From Sediminibacterium sp. UBA657 (GTDB lineage Bacteria > Bacteroidota > Bacteroidia > Chitinophagales > Chitinophagaceae), in assembly GCA_002299885.1 (NCBI GenBank), contig DBOB01000031.1, forward strand, positions 1 through 64,000: a stretch of DNA of 64,000 nucleotides, read 5' to 3'. Below are positions 50,263 to 59,340 of this stretch, piece after piece. The notes beneath the pieces were generated by a model. It saw only the letters and a program-made list of their open reading frames with translations. It was not told the DNA's origin and made no database searches. Within the stretch, counting starts at the first letter, position 1; every line of letters begins with the position of its first letter. The position numbers were made by a program, and so were the translations under genes.

Positions 50263-50912
50263 TGGTAATTGAAGCAATTTTAAAAGGCTTGCTATTGGGT
50301 TTGATCTTAAGCATTTCAATAGGACCCGTCATTTTCGCCATTATCAAACAAAGCCTAACAAATGGAAAGCGCTCTGGATATGCTTTTGTTGCAGGCGTTT
50401 CGAGTAGTGATATTATTTTGCTTTTTATTTGCAACTTTTTTACCTCCTTATTTAATCTTGTGCTCAACCACAAATCAAGCATTGCTTTAGCGGGTGCTGG
50501 TTTTTTATTGTTAATGGGCTTGTATACTTTGTTCTTTAAAAAACTGAAATTAGAAAACATGGGGGTGAGTGGCGTCAACAAGGCGTTTGGAATAAAAGAT
50601 CTTGTATCTTCTTATTTTTCCGGCTTCTTAATGAACACGCTTAACCCTAGTGTATTTTTATTTTGGTTTGCTTGGACTGCCGCCATCAATACAAGCGCAG
50701 ATGACACACCCAATCCTGTTCAATTTAAATTGATTGTTTTTGGTACCTGCCTTGGGTTTGTATTATTATCAGATTTGATTAAAGTGTTTTTAGCAGGAAA
50801 ACTAAGGCCGAGATTAACAGAAAAAAACTTGGTTTGGATCAATCGTATTTCTGGGATGATCATTTTGATCTTTAGTGCGGCGCTTTTATATAGTGCCGTT
50901 TTGATCTATTAA
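50262..50912 (+). CDS. LysE-family amino-acid exporter
   Basis: This 216-residue six-span membrane protein has the LysE/RhtB start KGLLLGLILSISIGPVIFAI and further spans. An FSGFLMNTLNPSVFLFWFAW motif is typical of the family. LysE-type proteins export amino acids or similar small compounds. The TAATG overlap with GH3 copy 2 suggests that the exporter handles the GH3 product, perhaps an amino-acid conjugate, which is speculation. Confidence 0.88.
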   Translation: MVIEAILKGLLLGLILSISIGPVIFAIIKQSLTNGKRSGYAFVAGVSSSDIILLFICNFFTSLFNLVLNHKSSIALAGAGFLLLMGLYTLFFKKLKLENMGVSGVNKAFGIKDLVSSYFSGFLMNTLNPSVFLFWFAWTAAINTSADDTPNPVQFKLIVFGTCLGFVLLSDLIKVFLAGKLRPRLTEKNLVWINRISGMIILIFSAALLYSAVLIY

Positions 50913-50988
50913 TAAAAATTGATCTTTCTTTTACAAACATTTATGGATTTTTAGTTCGATTTAGTTGTCTTTATTGTAATTTGGACTT

Positions 50989-51546
50989 GTGAAAAAAATT
51001 ACCTTCTTCTTTATCTGTATTTGCCTTTTAGTAAAAGCAAATATTGCAATGGCACAACCTGGAAATGTGCTTGTCTTAAAGGACAAGGGCGTTACCATTA
51101 AGTCTTTTACAAAAGACAACTACATTCAATTTGAATTTAGCAATAGACAATGGATAACAGGCCAAATACAATGGATTAAAAAGGATTCTTTTCAGGTAAA
51201 ACAATTTGCACTTCAAACCATGATGACCCAATATGGCACTTATGGCCAAGATACATTAAGGTTGGGTACGCTGACTTTACACATTAATGAAATTAGAGCT
51301 TTTGCCAAAGACAAAGGTCAATATCAGAGCGTCTTTGCAAACGGTACCTTCTTAAAAGTTGGTGGTGTACTATATGGCGGATTAAATATCACCAATTCTA
51401 TCATCAACAAAGAGGCTGTGTTTAGTTCAAAGAATGTGCCTTCTATTGCAGGTGGTTTTGTTGCTTATATGATTGGCAGGTGGATGGCTAAAAAAAATCC
51501 GCCCTATCGACCGATTGGGAAAAGATTTAGCGTAGAAATTTTATAA
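50989..51546 (+). CDS. Exported protein of unknown function
   Basis: This 185-residue protein has a signal peptide (about 1-22, ending AMAQ) and is not in a family I recognise. The mature part is likely beta-rich (NYIQFEFSNRQWITGQIQWI) with a hydrophobic glycine-rich stretch near the end (GGVLYGGLNI, SIAGGFVAYMIGRWM). That stretch could be a membrane-associated segment. The start is a GTG at 50989, 6 nt after a TAATTTG promoter-like box. It sits between the GH3-LysE pair and mtgA on the same strand. Confidence 0.72.
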   Translation: MKKITFFFICICLLVKANIAMAQPGNVLVLKDKGVTIKSFTKDNYIQFEFSNRQWITGQIQWIKKDSFQVKQFALQTMMTQYGTYGQDTLRLGTLTLHINEIRAFAKDKGQYQSVFANGTFLKVGGVLYGGLNITNSIINKEAVFSSKNVPSIAGGFVAYMIGRWMAKKNPPYRPIGKRFSVEIL

Positions 51547-51599
51547 GGCTTGTATATTTTTAAATACGGCAATTACTTCAATTATAATTGAGATAGATT

Positions 51600-52295
51600 T
51601 TGATTAAAAAAATTAGACGCTTCATTTGGTATCTGTTGATTAGTTCATTACTCTATGTTGTTGTGCTATTTTTTGTATTTCCTCCTATTACCATTACGCA
51701 GCTAACCAACGTCTTTGGATTAGGATTAAAGAGAGATTATGTTGCATGGGAGGATCTTTCATATAATATTAAGCTTGCCGCGATAGCCAGTGAGGATCAG
51801 GCTTTCCCAGATCATATTGGTGTGGACTGGGAAGCCATGGAAAGAAGTTTCAAACCAAAAAAGAAAAAAAAGAAATCTAGAATTCCACTTGGTGGTGGCG
51901 CCAGCACGATTACACAACAGGTTGCAAAAAATGTATTTCTATGGCAGGGTGGTCGGTACGATAAATATATTCGTAAAGTGCCTGAGTTTTATTTTACATT
52001 TTTGATTGAACTTGTATGGGGTAAAAAAAGAATTTTAGAAATGTATTTAAATGTGATCGAAACTGGCCCTGGTTGTTTTGGTATGGAAGCTGCTGCGCAA
52101 CATTATTTTAAAAAGTCTGCTAAAAATTTAACGCGTGTAGAAGCTGCTATGATTATTGCAGGCCTTCCTAATCCCAAGAAATTCACAGCTCGTCCAATAT
52201 CAAAAAGAGTTGCGTGGCGTTATCCACAAATTCTAAGAGAAATGAACAATCTAGAGGGGGACGAAGACGTTAGAAATTTAATTAGAAAAAAATAA
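51600..52295 (+). CDS. mtgA: Monofunctional peptidoglycan glycosyltransferase
   Basis: This 231-residue GT51 enzyme polymerises lipid II into glycan strands at the outer face of the inner membrane. One N-terminal span covers about 8-28. The catalytic motifs are EDQAFPDHIGVDW (general base Glu), GGASTITQQVAKN, and KRILEMYLNVIE. A lysine-rich insert (about 86-93) lies in the jaw region. The start is a TTG at 51600; no ATG fits the membrane anchor. Confidence 0.94.
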   Translation: MIKKIRRFIWYLLISSLLYVVVLFFVFPPITITQLTNVFGLGLKRDYVAWEDLSYNIKLAAIASEDQAFPDHIGVDWEAMERSFKPKKKKKKSRIPLGGGASTITQQVAKNVFLWQGGRYDKYIRKVPEFYFTFLIELVWGKKRILEMYLNVIETGPGCFGMEAAAQHYFKKSAKNLTRVEAAMIIAGLPNPKKFTARPISKRVAWRYPQILREMNNLEGDEDVRNLIRKK

Positions 52296-52392
52296 TGGGG
52301 TTTATCCACCAGCTCGTCCACAATCTTTGATTTTAAATAAACGATTGTGCATAAAGGCGCTCTTCTTGTGGACTATTCTTGCGTTTTAAAAA
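52296..52392. other. Short gap with inverted repeats between convergent genes
   Basis: GTCCACAA (52316-52323) and TTGTGGAC (52366-52373) are perfect 8-bp arms. CACAATC/GATTGTG (52319-52349) forms an alternative 7-bp hairpin. TTATCCACC at 52302-52310 is DnaA-box-like. There is no T-run typical of a terminator. Confidence 0.35.
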
Positions 52393-52956
52393 TTACTGTA
52401 AATATTGATCAATCAATTGGATTGCATTTTGGGTGCGTTGTGCACCGGTTCCAGAAACAATGCCCCAGGGGGTGTTTTGATTAATCAATTGCTCTTTATA
52501 AATTGTAAATAATTCTTTTCTAGGGCCAGCATCTGGATATTCGCGCATTTCGTCTGCAGCCCATGGTAGGTCTATATCACAGAGCAGGTAAAGGTCATAG
52601 TTTCTTTGATTGATTTGTTCTAAAATATAGTGGTGGCAATTGTTAAAAACATATTCACACCATACTTTCATAACATACATATCGGTATCCAGAATTAGCT
52701 TATTCGATATCTTTTGTGTTGGATGATCAATAAAATTTTTATTTAAACTTGCAATGGCTTCATCTTCATTTTGAATTTGCCCTTTCGCAATCGTTAATAA
52801 ATCATCATAGGTATACTTAGTCCCATTTTCAGATAAATATTGTCTTGCATATTCTGGTGTCCAAGTGGTTTGATAATGCACTGCGAGAGCAGCACAGAGT
52901 GTTGACTTCCCTGTTGACTCTGGGCCTAATACAACTATTTTTTGTATTGATTTCAT
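52393..52956 (-). CDS. NadR-like ribosylnicotinamide kinase (P-loop)
   Basis: This 187-residue P-loop protein has GPESTGKSTLC (about 11-21), TPEYARQYL, DTDMYVMKVW and YLLCDIDLPWAADEMRE. It matches the C-terminal ribosylnicotinamide kinase domain of NadR. The NMN adenylyltransferase and HTH domains are absent. It would phosphorylate nicotinamide riboside to NMN. The gene upstream on the same strand is pnuC, the riboside importer, which makes this assignment strong. Confidence 0.92.
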   Translation of the reverse strand: MKSIQKIVVLGPESTGKSTLCAALAVHYQTTWTPEYARQYLSENGTKYTYDDLLTIAKGQIQNEDEAIASLNKNFIDHPTQKISNKLILDTDMYVMKVWCEYVFNNCHHYILEQINQRNYDLYLLCDIDLPWAADEMREYPDAGPRKELFTIYKEQLINQNTPWGIVSGTGAQRTQNAIQLIDQYLQ

Positions 52957-52974
52957 TACTTAATAATTTATTAA

Positions 52975-53613
52975 TTAATTACTTGCTTTCGTAAGTTTTT
53001 GTTTCGCTTTTTTATTCCAAGTTATTAAACCTGCAATTGCTAAAATTAATAATACAATAAATTGAACACTAGTAAACGCATAGCCCTTGATAAAATAAAG
53101 TGGTATCGATGTGATATTTGTGATGATCCACCAAATCCAGCTTTCAACTTTTTTCTTTGCCATCAACCACATTGCGGTATAGGCCGAAGCACTTGCCAAT
53201 GCGTCTGCCCATGGAATTGCATCAGGAGCAAAATTATTTTTTAAATATTGTAGGACAAAAAACAAAACTGCGTAAAAGCCAATAAAGACCAAGACCTGTT
53301 GTATAATTTGATTTTTATTGCTATTGGTAATTTGTAAGGCATTGGTAACTTGATCTTCTTTTTTTCTTGACCACCAATACCAACCATATACACTCATAAT
53401 GGTATAATATAGATTCACGCTTGCCTCGCCTAATAAATGTCCTTTATAGCTTAAGTAGATATATAGTGTTGTGTTAATGATGCCGGTTGGGAATACTAAT
53501 ATGTTTTCCTTTCTGCTATACCAAACCGATACAATGCCCATCACTACAGCAATTGCTTCTATCCAGGTTGTTTGTATCAATCCATTGTATACTGCTATGA
53601 AAAAATCATTCAT
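52975..53613 (-). CDS. pnuC: Nicotinamide riboside transporter
   Basis: This 212-residue seven-span protein of the PnuC family has VWYSRKENILVFP, SVYGWYWWSRKKE and ESWIWWIITNITSIPLYF. These are the Trp-rich motifs characteristic of the family. It facilitates uptake of nicotinamide riboside, trapped inside by the kinase encoded next. The gene starts 2 bp after the uvrB stop, so uvrB, pnuC and the kinase form one operon. No NAD-related riboswitch was seen. Confidence 0.94.
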   Translation of the reverse strand: MNDFFIAVYNGLIQTTWIEAIAVVMGIVSVWYSRKENILVFPTGIINTTLYIYLSYKGHLLGEASVNLYYTIMSVYGWYWWSRKKEDQVTNALQITNSNKNQIIQQVLVFIGFYAVLFFVLQYLKNNFAPDAIPWADALASASAYTAMWLMAKKKVESWIWWIITNITSIPLYFIKGYAFTSVQFIVLLILAIAGLITWNKKAKQKLTKASN

Positions 53614-53615
53614 GA

Positions 53616-55652
53616 TTAAGATGCTTTCATTTTTTCTAATTGTAGTTCCATTCTAAACATTTCGTCACGCAGCTTTGCGGCTTCCATAAAGTCCATTGCC
53701 TTAGCCATTTTTTCCATTTGCTTTTTTGTTTGCAAAATCGCTTTTTCCATTTGGGGAATTGTTTCGTATTCAGAATTTGGTTCTGCAACCATATTAAGCC
53801 CATCGGTAGTTCGGATATTGATATTGTCTTGGCTAAATCCTTTGATATCCAATACTGCCGTTTGCTTCATCACCTGTTCTATGGATTTAATAATAGTTGT
53901 TGGTGTGATATTGTGTTCTGTATTGTATTGAATTTGTTTTGCTCTTCTACGATTGGTCTCATCTATCGTTCGTTGCATACTCATTGTTATTTTATCGCCA
54001 TAAAATATAACACGTCCCCTCACGTTTCTTGCTGCACGACCAGATGTTTGAGTGAGTGACTTTTCATTTCTTAAAAATCCTTCTTTGTCTGCATCCAATA
54101 CCACCACCAATGAAACCTCTGGCAGGTCTAATCCCTCCCTTAATAAGTTCACACCCACTAATACATCAATCACACCAAGACGCAGTTCTCTTAATATCTC
54201 CACGCGTTCTAGTGCATCTATGTCACTATGTATGTATTTTGATTTGATATTAATTTTGGATAAATAGCGATCCATTTCCTCGGCCATCTTTTTAGTTAGC
54301 GTCGTCACTAAAACACGATCTCCCTTCTCTACCTGCATCGCTATTTCATCTAACAAATCATCAATTTGATTTTTAGTAGGACGCACTTCTATTGGAGGAT
54401 CCAATAATCCAGTAGGACGAACCACCTGCTCTACAATCAATCCGTCTGTTTTTTCTAGTTCATAATCTCCCGGGGTGGCACTTACAAAAATGGTTTGTCC
54501 TATGACATTTTCAAACTCATTAAAATTAAGCGGCCTATTGTCAATCGCGCTTGGTAATCTAAAACCAAATTCTACTAAATTCATTTTTCTACTTCTATCC
54601 CCGCCATACATTCCTGTTATTTGCGGAATGGTTACATGGCTTTCGTCAATGACGCACAAAAAATCTTTTGGAAAATAATCCAATAAGCAGAATGGTCTTG
54701 TGCCGGGCTTGCGTCGATCAAAAAATCTAGAATAGTTTTCTATCCCCGTACAATAGCCCAGCTCTCTAATCATTTCTATATCATATTCAACCCTTTCTTT
54801 TATTCTTGCCGCCTCTTGGTGTTTTCCAACGCTTTTAAAATATGCTACTTGTGCCCTTAATTCATCTTGTATCTCGATTATAATTTCTTGCAGCATTTCT
54901 TTTGGTGCCATATATAAATTGGCAGGAAAGATGGCCGCATTCTCCATGGGCTCAATTCTTTTTCCTGTATCAATTTCTATACTTTCGATCGCCTCAATTT
55001 CGTCACCAAAAAAAGTGATTCGGTATCCATAGTCAACATAAGGTAATCGAATGTCTATTGTATCTCCGTTCACCCTAAACGCCCCTCTATCAAATTCTGT
55101 GACAGAGCGGTGGTATAAACTATTCACTAGCGCATGAAGAAACGCTTGTCGTGATAAAACTTGTCCTTGGTGAATTCGAATGATACCATTTTCATATTCG
55201 GTTGGATTACCCATACCATAAATACAACTCACACTCGCAACAATAATAATATCTCTTCGGCCACTTAATAATTGTGCAGTTGCTTGAAGCCTTAATTTAT
55301 CTAACTCTTCATTAATGCTTAAATCTTTTTCAATATACACTCCAGACGTTGGTAGATAAGCTTCTGGTTGATAGTAATCATAATATGATACAAAATACCC
55401 TACTGCGTTGTCGGGAAAGAATTGTTTAAACTCTCCATACAATTGAGCAACCAGTGTTTTATTATGCGTAAGTACCAGTGTGGGGCGTTGTACGTTTTGA
55501 ATTAAATTGGCAATGGTAAAAGTTTTACCAGAACCCGTTACGCCCAAGAGTGTTTGTTGCATGTCTCCATTCAGCACACCCTCGGTTAGTTGCGCAATTG
55601 CGGTTGGCTGATCGCCCGAGGGTGTGTAGTTGGAATGGATTTTAAAAGGCAT
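53616..55652 (-). CDS. uvrB: Excinuclease ABC subunit B
   Basis: UvrB is the damage-verifying helicase-like subunit of nucleotide excision repair. The 678-residue chain has the P-loop GVTGSGKTFT (about 36-45), the beta-hairpin YYDYYQPEAYLP, and the DESHVTIPQ motif. The C-terminal helicase motifs include LDLPEVSLVVVLDADKEGFL and TSGRAARN. The C-terminal UVR motif binds UvrC (KAMDFMEAAKLRDEMFRME). I chose the ATG at 55652; the longer frame to 55670 runs through a TACCTTTG -7 box at 55656-55663, 3 nt from the ATG. It is first in an operon with pnuC and the riboside kinase. Confidence 0.97.
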   Translation of the reverse strand: MPFKIHSNYTPSGDQPTAIAQLTEGVLNGDMQQTLLGVTGSGKTFTIANLIQNVQRPTLVLTHNKTLVAQLYGEFKQFFPDNAVGYFVSYYDYYQPEAYLPTSGVYIEKDLSINEELDKLRLQATAQLLSGRRDIIIVASVSCIYGMGNPTEYENGIIRIHQGQVLSRQAFLHALVNSLYHRSVTEFDRGAFRVNGDTIDIRLPYVDYGYRITFFGDEIEAIESIEIDTGKRIEPMENAAIFPANLYMAPKEMLQEIIIEIQDELRAQVAYFKSVGKHQEAARIKERVEYDIEMIRELGYCTGIENYSRFFDRRKPGTRPFCLLDYFPKDFLCVIDESHVTIPQITGMYGGDRSRKMNLVEFGFRLPSAIDNRPLNFNEFENVIGQTIFVSATPGDYELEKTDGLIVEQVVRPTGLLDPPIEVRPTKNQIDDLLDEIAMQVEKGDRVLVTTLTKKMAEEMDRYLSKINIKSKYIHSDIDALERVEILRELRLGVIDVLVGVNLLREGLDLPEVSLVVVLDADKEGFLRNEKSLTQTSGRAARNVRGRVIFYGDKITMSMQRTIDETNRRRAKQIQYNTEHNITPTTIIKSIEQVMKQTAVLDIKGFSQDNINIRTTDGLNMVAEPNSEYETIPQMEKAILQTKKQMEKMAKAMDFMEAAKLRDEMFRMELQLEKMKAS

Positions 55653-55655
55653 ACG

Positions 55656-55663
55656 CAAAGGTA
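55656..55663 (-). promoter_or_regulatory. -7 element deciding the uvrB start (leaderless)
   Basis: The minus-strand sequence TACCTTTG matches TAnnTTTG and ends 3 nt before the ATG at 55652. Confidence 0.6.
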
Positions 55664-55697
55664 AGCGCAAACCTTAAATATGTCTATTTAAAAACAA

Positions 55698-57905
55698 TTA
55701 TAGTGTTTCTAAATAAGCCGCGAGTCTGTTAATTGCTGCCGCGACTTCTCCAATTTGAGTCCTTGTTTCTGACCAATCTTTTTGTTCAATTGCTTCACGA
55801 ACGCCTGGTATTGTTTTAACGCCATAACCAGTATAAAATCCTGGTGCATATAAACTATGTTTATACCAAGGCCTGCGCGGCAAGCCATTTGCTATTAACA
55901 AAGATTGTTCTGCTGCATAAATTTTTGCATTGATAGTTGCAAGTTTTTGAGCATCCGCGTTTGCTTTTGTTTGCTCTACCTGTTGTACTGATTTTTCTAG
56001 ATGCGTTAATGCGTTTAATATAGGTGCAAAATCTACGTATGGCACATCTTCAACCGTTGTTGGCAGTTTTAATCCCTCTGTTGGATCTGCAGCAACAGCG
56101 TATGCTTTTGTGTTCACCAGTTCGTTTTCAACTTTTGCTTTTTCGCGCATTTGCTCTACGTTGTTTATAAGTTCAGTGATATAGCCCTTCACCGTTTTAT
56201 GTAATGCTGTAAAGTCAAATGGTAAAGCATCCGCTTCGGATAATCTTAACGCTGCGCGTCCTGCAGTTTGTGCAAGTGTGACACCATAAGCAAATCCCGG
56301 GTCTTTGTATTTTGAATAATGATCATAAGAATCATAAATAGAATGGTATTCTCCGCCTTCATTTTCTCCACCAAATCCAATATTTAAAGAGGGTACGCCT
56401 ACATGTTGAATGAAGGAAGAATAATCAGAACCCGATCCCATTGCACCTAATGGATAAGTAGTGCTGTTTAAAATTTCTTTTTTAGTAGCTGTTGTTGTTG
56501 CTTCTATTGCGCGGTTGGCTCTTTGTCTTTCAAAAATAGTGACCCCTGTTTGAGGATCTTGAACGGATTTACTAATATCAGTCATTAATCCTGTGAAAGC
56601 GTGTGAACCCTCTGCACCCAAAAAGCCCCTTCCGTTGCCATCCGAATTTATATAAGCAACCGCTTTTGCTTGTAAAGATGCCGCATGTTCTTCGACCCAC
56701 TCAACAGAACCCATCAAACCTTGCTCTTCTGCATCCCAAGCACAATACACTAGGGTTCTTTTTGGCTTCCACCCTGATTTCACTAATGCACCAATGGCTT
56801 GAGCCTCTTCTAGTTCTGCCGCCATGCCACTTACTGGGTCATTTGCGCCATTTACCCAAGCATCGTGGTGATTTCCTCTAATAACCCATTGGTCTGGGTA
56901 TTGGCTACCCTGAATCATTGCAATCACGTTATAAGCAGGGCGTAGTTTCCAATCAAAATCCAATTTTAAATGCACCTTGGACTTACTTGGTCCAATATGG
57001 TATGTAAAAGGTAGTCCACCTCTCCAGGATTTTGGCGCCACCGGCCCTGCCATGTCTTGTAACAAAGGCGCTGCGTCGCTATAACTAATTGGAAGTACGG
57101 GTATTTTTAAAAGGTTCTCTGCGTTATTGTGGTCAACCCTTGGAGCGCCATCCACAGAAGCGTAGTTGGGAGTGGTTGGGTCTCCGGGATAAATCACCAT
57201 GTCCATAATTGAGCCTCTTTGTACACCATATTTATTTTTAAAAGGACCAGCAGGATACACATCACCCGCACCATAACCATCGTCTTGAGGATCAGAATAA
57301 ATTAAACAACCAATTGCACCATGTTCTTGTGCCACTTTTGGTTTAATACCCCTCCAACTTCTTCCATATTTTGCGATTACAATTTTTCCTTTTACATCGA
57401 TTCCATATTTGGCAAGTGTCTCATAGTCTTCTGGTAAACCATAGTTTACAAAAACCAATTCTGCATTCACATCTCCATCTGCACTCCAACAATTATAAGT
57501 TGGTAATTGATCGGCCTGACCAGAAGTGGCATCTTCTTTTAAAGCAGGCTCTTTTAATAAGGCTTTGAAATTAGTCGCGCCCTTCATTTCTAAAACACGC
57601 GTGATTGGAGTTGGAAATAATAATTGATAGGTTACAATTTTTGTATCCCATCCCGAAGCTTTAAATTGTTTAGCAATTTCATCGGCAACAAATTTTCCTC
57701 CAACAGATCCAATATGGTGTGGAACAGAAGACATTAATTTAATGTTTTCACCAATTCTTTTTGCGCTTAATTGACTATCAAAATTTAATTCTAATTTTTT
57801 TTGAGCATCCGTGTTTTTGAATCCCGTAAATTGTTGTGCAATACTATTTAAGCAAAAGCTTGATAAGATTGTACTAAAAATTACGATGTTTTTTAAATTT
57901 TTCAT
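55698..57905 (-). CDS. Exported M28 peptidase, glutamate carboxypeptidase II-like
   Basis: This 735-residue exported protein (signal ending SIAQ, about residue 23) has a PA insert (about 130-330). The M28 zinc peptidase core has RGNHHDAWVNGANDPVSG (His and Asp ligands), CAWDAEEQGLMGSVEW (catalytic Glu pair) and SDYSSFIQHVG. EYHSIYDSYDHYSKY supplies the last His, and a C-terminal dimerisation domain follows (about 570-735). This architecture is that of PSMA/glutamate carboxypeptidase II and related aminopeptidases. It probably cleaves peptides in the periplasm. Confidence 0.93.
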   Translation of the reverse strand: MKNLKNIVIFSTILSSFCLNSIAQQFTGFKNTDAQKKLELNFDSQLSAKRIGENIKLMSSVPHHIGSVGGKFVADEIAKQFKASGWDTKIVTYQLLFPTPITRVLEMKGATNFKALLKEPALKEDATSGQADQLPTYNCWSADGDVNAELVFVNYGLPEDYETLAKYGIDVKGKIVIAKYGRSWRGIKPKVAQEHGAIGCLIYSDPQDDGYGAGDVYPAGPFKNKYGVQRGSIMDMVIYPGDPTTPNYASVDGAPRVDHNNAENLLKIPVLPISYSDAAPLLQDMAGPVAPKSWRGGLPFTYHIGPSKSKVHLKLDFDWKLRPAYNVIAMIQGSQYPDQWVIRGNHHDAWVNGANDPVSGMAAELEEAQAIGALVKSGWKPKRTLVYCAWDAEEQGLMGSVEWVEEHAASLQAKAVAYINSDGNGRGFLGAEGSHAFTGLMTDISKSVQDPQTGVTIFERQRANRAIEATTTATKKEILNSTTYPLGAMGSGSDYSSFIQHVGVPSLNIGFGGENEGGEYHSIYDSYDHYSKYKDPGFAYGVTLAQTAGRAALRLSEADALPFDFTALHKTVKGYITELINNVEQMREKAKVENELVNTKAYAVAADPTEGLKLPTTVEDVPYVDFAPILNALTHLEKSVQQVEQTKANADAQKLATINAKIYAAEQSLLIANGLPRRPWYKHSLYAPGFYTGYGVKTIPGVREAIEQKDWSETRTQIGEVAAAINRLAAYLETL

Positions 57906-57955
57906 ATTCGTATTATTTGTTTTCTCTTTTTAAAAATTGCTTATTTGAAAAATAT

Positions 57956-58408
57956 TTATAGTTTTCTATTTAAATAATTAATATAATTAGGAAGCTTGTA
58001 TTCATATTCACCCTGCATAAATGGAGAGGTTACCAAAAAATCGGCGGTAGTTCTGTCGCAGGCCATTGGTAGATTCCAAGCTACAGCTAATCTTAATAAC
58101 GCTTTTACATCACTATCGTGTGGTTGCGCCTCCATTGGATCGAAAAAGAAAAAGATCATATCAATATCTCCTGTTGCAATCATGGCACCAATTTGTTGGT
58201 CGCCCCCTAGTGGACCGCTTAATAATTTAACCACAGGTTGGTCTAACGCCTCTTCTATTAAACGCCCCGTGGTGCCTGTTGCAATTAGGCTATGTTTAGA
58301 AAGTACAATTTTATTGTGCACCGCCCATTCAATAATGTCCCTTTTTTTATTATCATGCGCTATTAACGCAATTTTTTTTCTTTTTTCTAGTTTTCTAATG
58401 GATGACAT
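57956..58408 (-). CDS. mgsA: Methylglyoxal synthase
   Basis: MgsA converts dihydroxyacetone phosphate to methylglyoxal, a bypass of lower glycolysis. The 150-residue chain shows ALIAHDNKK (about 14-22), ATGTTGRLIEEA for phosphate binding, SGPLGGDQQIGA, and FFFFDPMEAQPHDSDVKALL. These carry the catalytic Asp and His. Length is typical. The acyltransferase gene lies 17 bp upstream on the same strand. Confidence 0.95.
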   Translation of the reverse strand: MSSIRKLEKRKKIALIAHDNKKRDIIEWAVHNKIVLSKHSLIATGTTGRLIEEALDQPVVKLLSGPLGGDQQIGAMIATGDIDMIFFFFDPMEAQPHDSDVKALLRLAVAWNLPMACDRTTADFLVTSPFMQGEYEYKLPNYINYLNRKL

Positions 58409-58425
58409 AGTTAAATTTTAATGGT

Positions 58426-59325
58426 TTATTCTTGTACCCTTTTTGCTATAACTGGAACCGCAACCAAGATAGTTAAAATAATGGTTGTTGGGAATTGAAA
58501 CAATTTAAGTACTAAAAATAATATGAATAAAAAAAGAGGATATACAAAAAGCAACACGGAGAATAATACAGAATCAAAGAACACAGTATTATTTGTTTTT
58601 TTCGCTACAAAATTTGTAATGAGTTTATAAAAGGGCTGGTGTAATTTATATAACAAGTGGTTTTTATTAAATTTCGTTGGGGTGGTTGGAATTAAAATAT
58701 TGTCTTTAAGTTGGTCGAAAACTATTTTATTAAAAAGCACGCGGTCTCTGCTATTTTGAATTTTTGGAACTGTTGTCATTTCTGAAACAACAAGGTTAAC
58801 TATTTTTCCAATACCCCTAAACTGATTAAAGGCGATTCCTGCTATATGAATAGCTGGGTTTATATTTTGTTTTTGAATGCCCTCTAAAATTCTAGCAGTA
58901 CCTTTTTTAAAAGGTTGTAATTCATTACTATTAACACAAATACCCTCTATAAAAATTAATACCGCATTACCATTGCTTAATAATTGGATTGATCTGCTAA
59001 ACGCATAATCATTTAAATGCAAAAACTCCTTTCCTTCTCTAAGCCTATACACGGGAATCATATTTAATGATTCTAATAAAAAGCGGTGAATTGGTTTTTT
59101 AAAGGCATCCCCTCTTGCTAAAAAATATACCCTTCTTTTATAGTAAGATCCAATAATTAAAGCATCTAAAAAAGAATTGGGATGATTTGCTATAATTAAT
59201 AATGGCCCTTTTGTTTTAAAAAGGCGTTTATTTTTAAGGTGTATCTTATTACAGAATAACCATAATCCCGCTTGTATTAATATTTTTAATAATTGCACCA
59301 CCCTATAAATATAAAAAAACCGCAT
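58426..59325 (-). CDS. PlsC-type acyltransferase with C-terminal membrane spans
   Basis: This protein of about 300 residues has an N-terminal membrane-associated helix and the H-x4-D motif in ANHPNSFLDALI. Next come the RGDAFKKPIHRFLLESLNMI and PVYRLREGKEF stretches, with FIEGICVNSN in place of the usual EGTRS motif. Two hydrophobic segments close the C-terminus (about 245-295). It is likely a lysophospholipid or lipid A-related acyltransferase. Two ATGs are possible (59343 and 59325). I prefer 59325 (MRFFYIYR), which fits the family. Both lie within or beside the recA terminator hairpin, so expression may depend on readthrough. mgsA follows. Confidence 0.82.
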   Translation of the reverse strand: MRFFYIYRVVQLLKILIQAGLWLFCNKIHLKNKRLFKTKGPLLIIANHPNSFLDALIIGSYYKRRVYFLARGDAFKKPIHRFLLESLNMIPVYRLREGKEFLHLNDYAFSRSIQLLSNGNAVLIFIEGICVNSNELQPFKKGTARILEGIQKQNINPAIHIAGIAFNQFRGIGKIVNLVVSEMTTVPKIQNSRDRVLFNKIVFDQLKDNILIPTTPTKFNKNHLLYKLHQPFYKLITNFVAKKTNNTVFFDSVLFSVLLFVYPLFLFILFLVLKLFQFPTTIILTILVAVPVIAKRVQE

Positions 59326-59340
59326 CACAAATGATGCGGT
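59313..59340 (-). terminator. recA terminator that overlaps the next gene's start
   Basis: On the minus strand ACCGCATCA-TTTG-TGATGCGGT is a perfect 9-bp stem followed by TTTTTTT. It lies 38 bp after the recA stop. The acyltransferase ATG at 59325 is in the distal arm of the stem (59319-59327). Confidence 0.92.
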
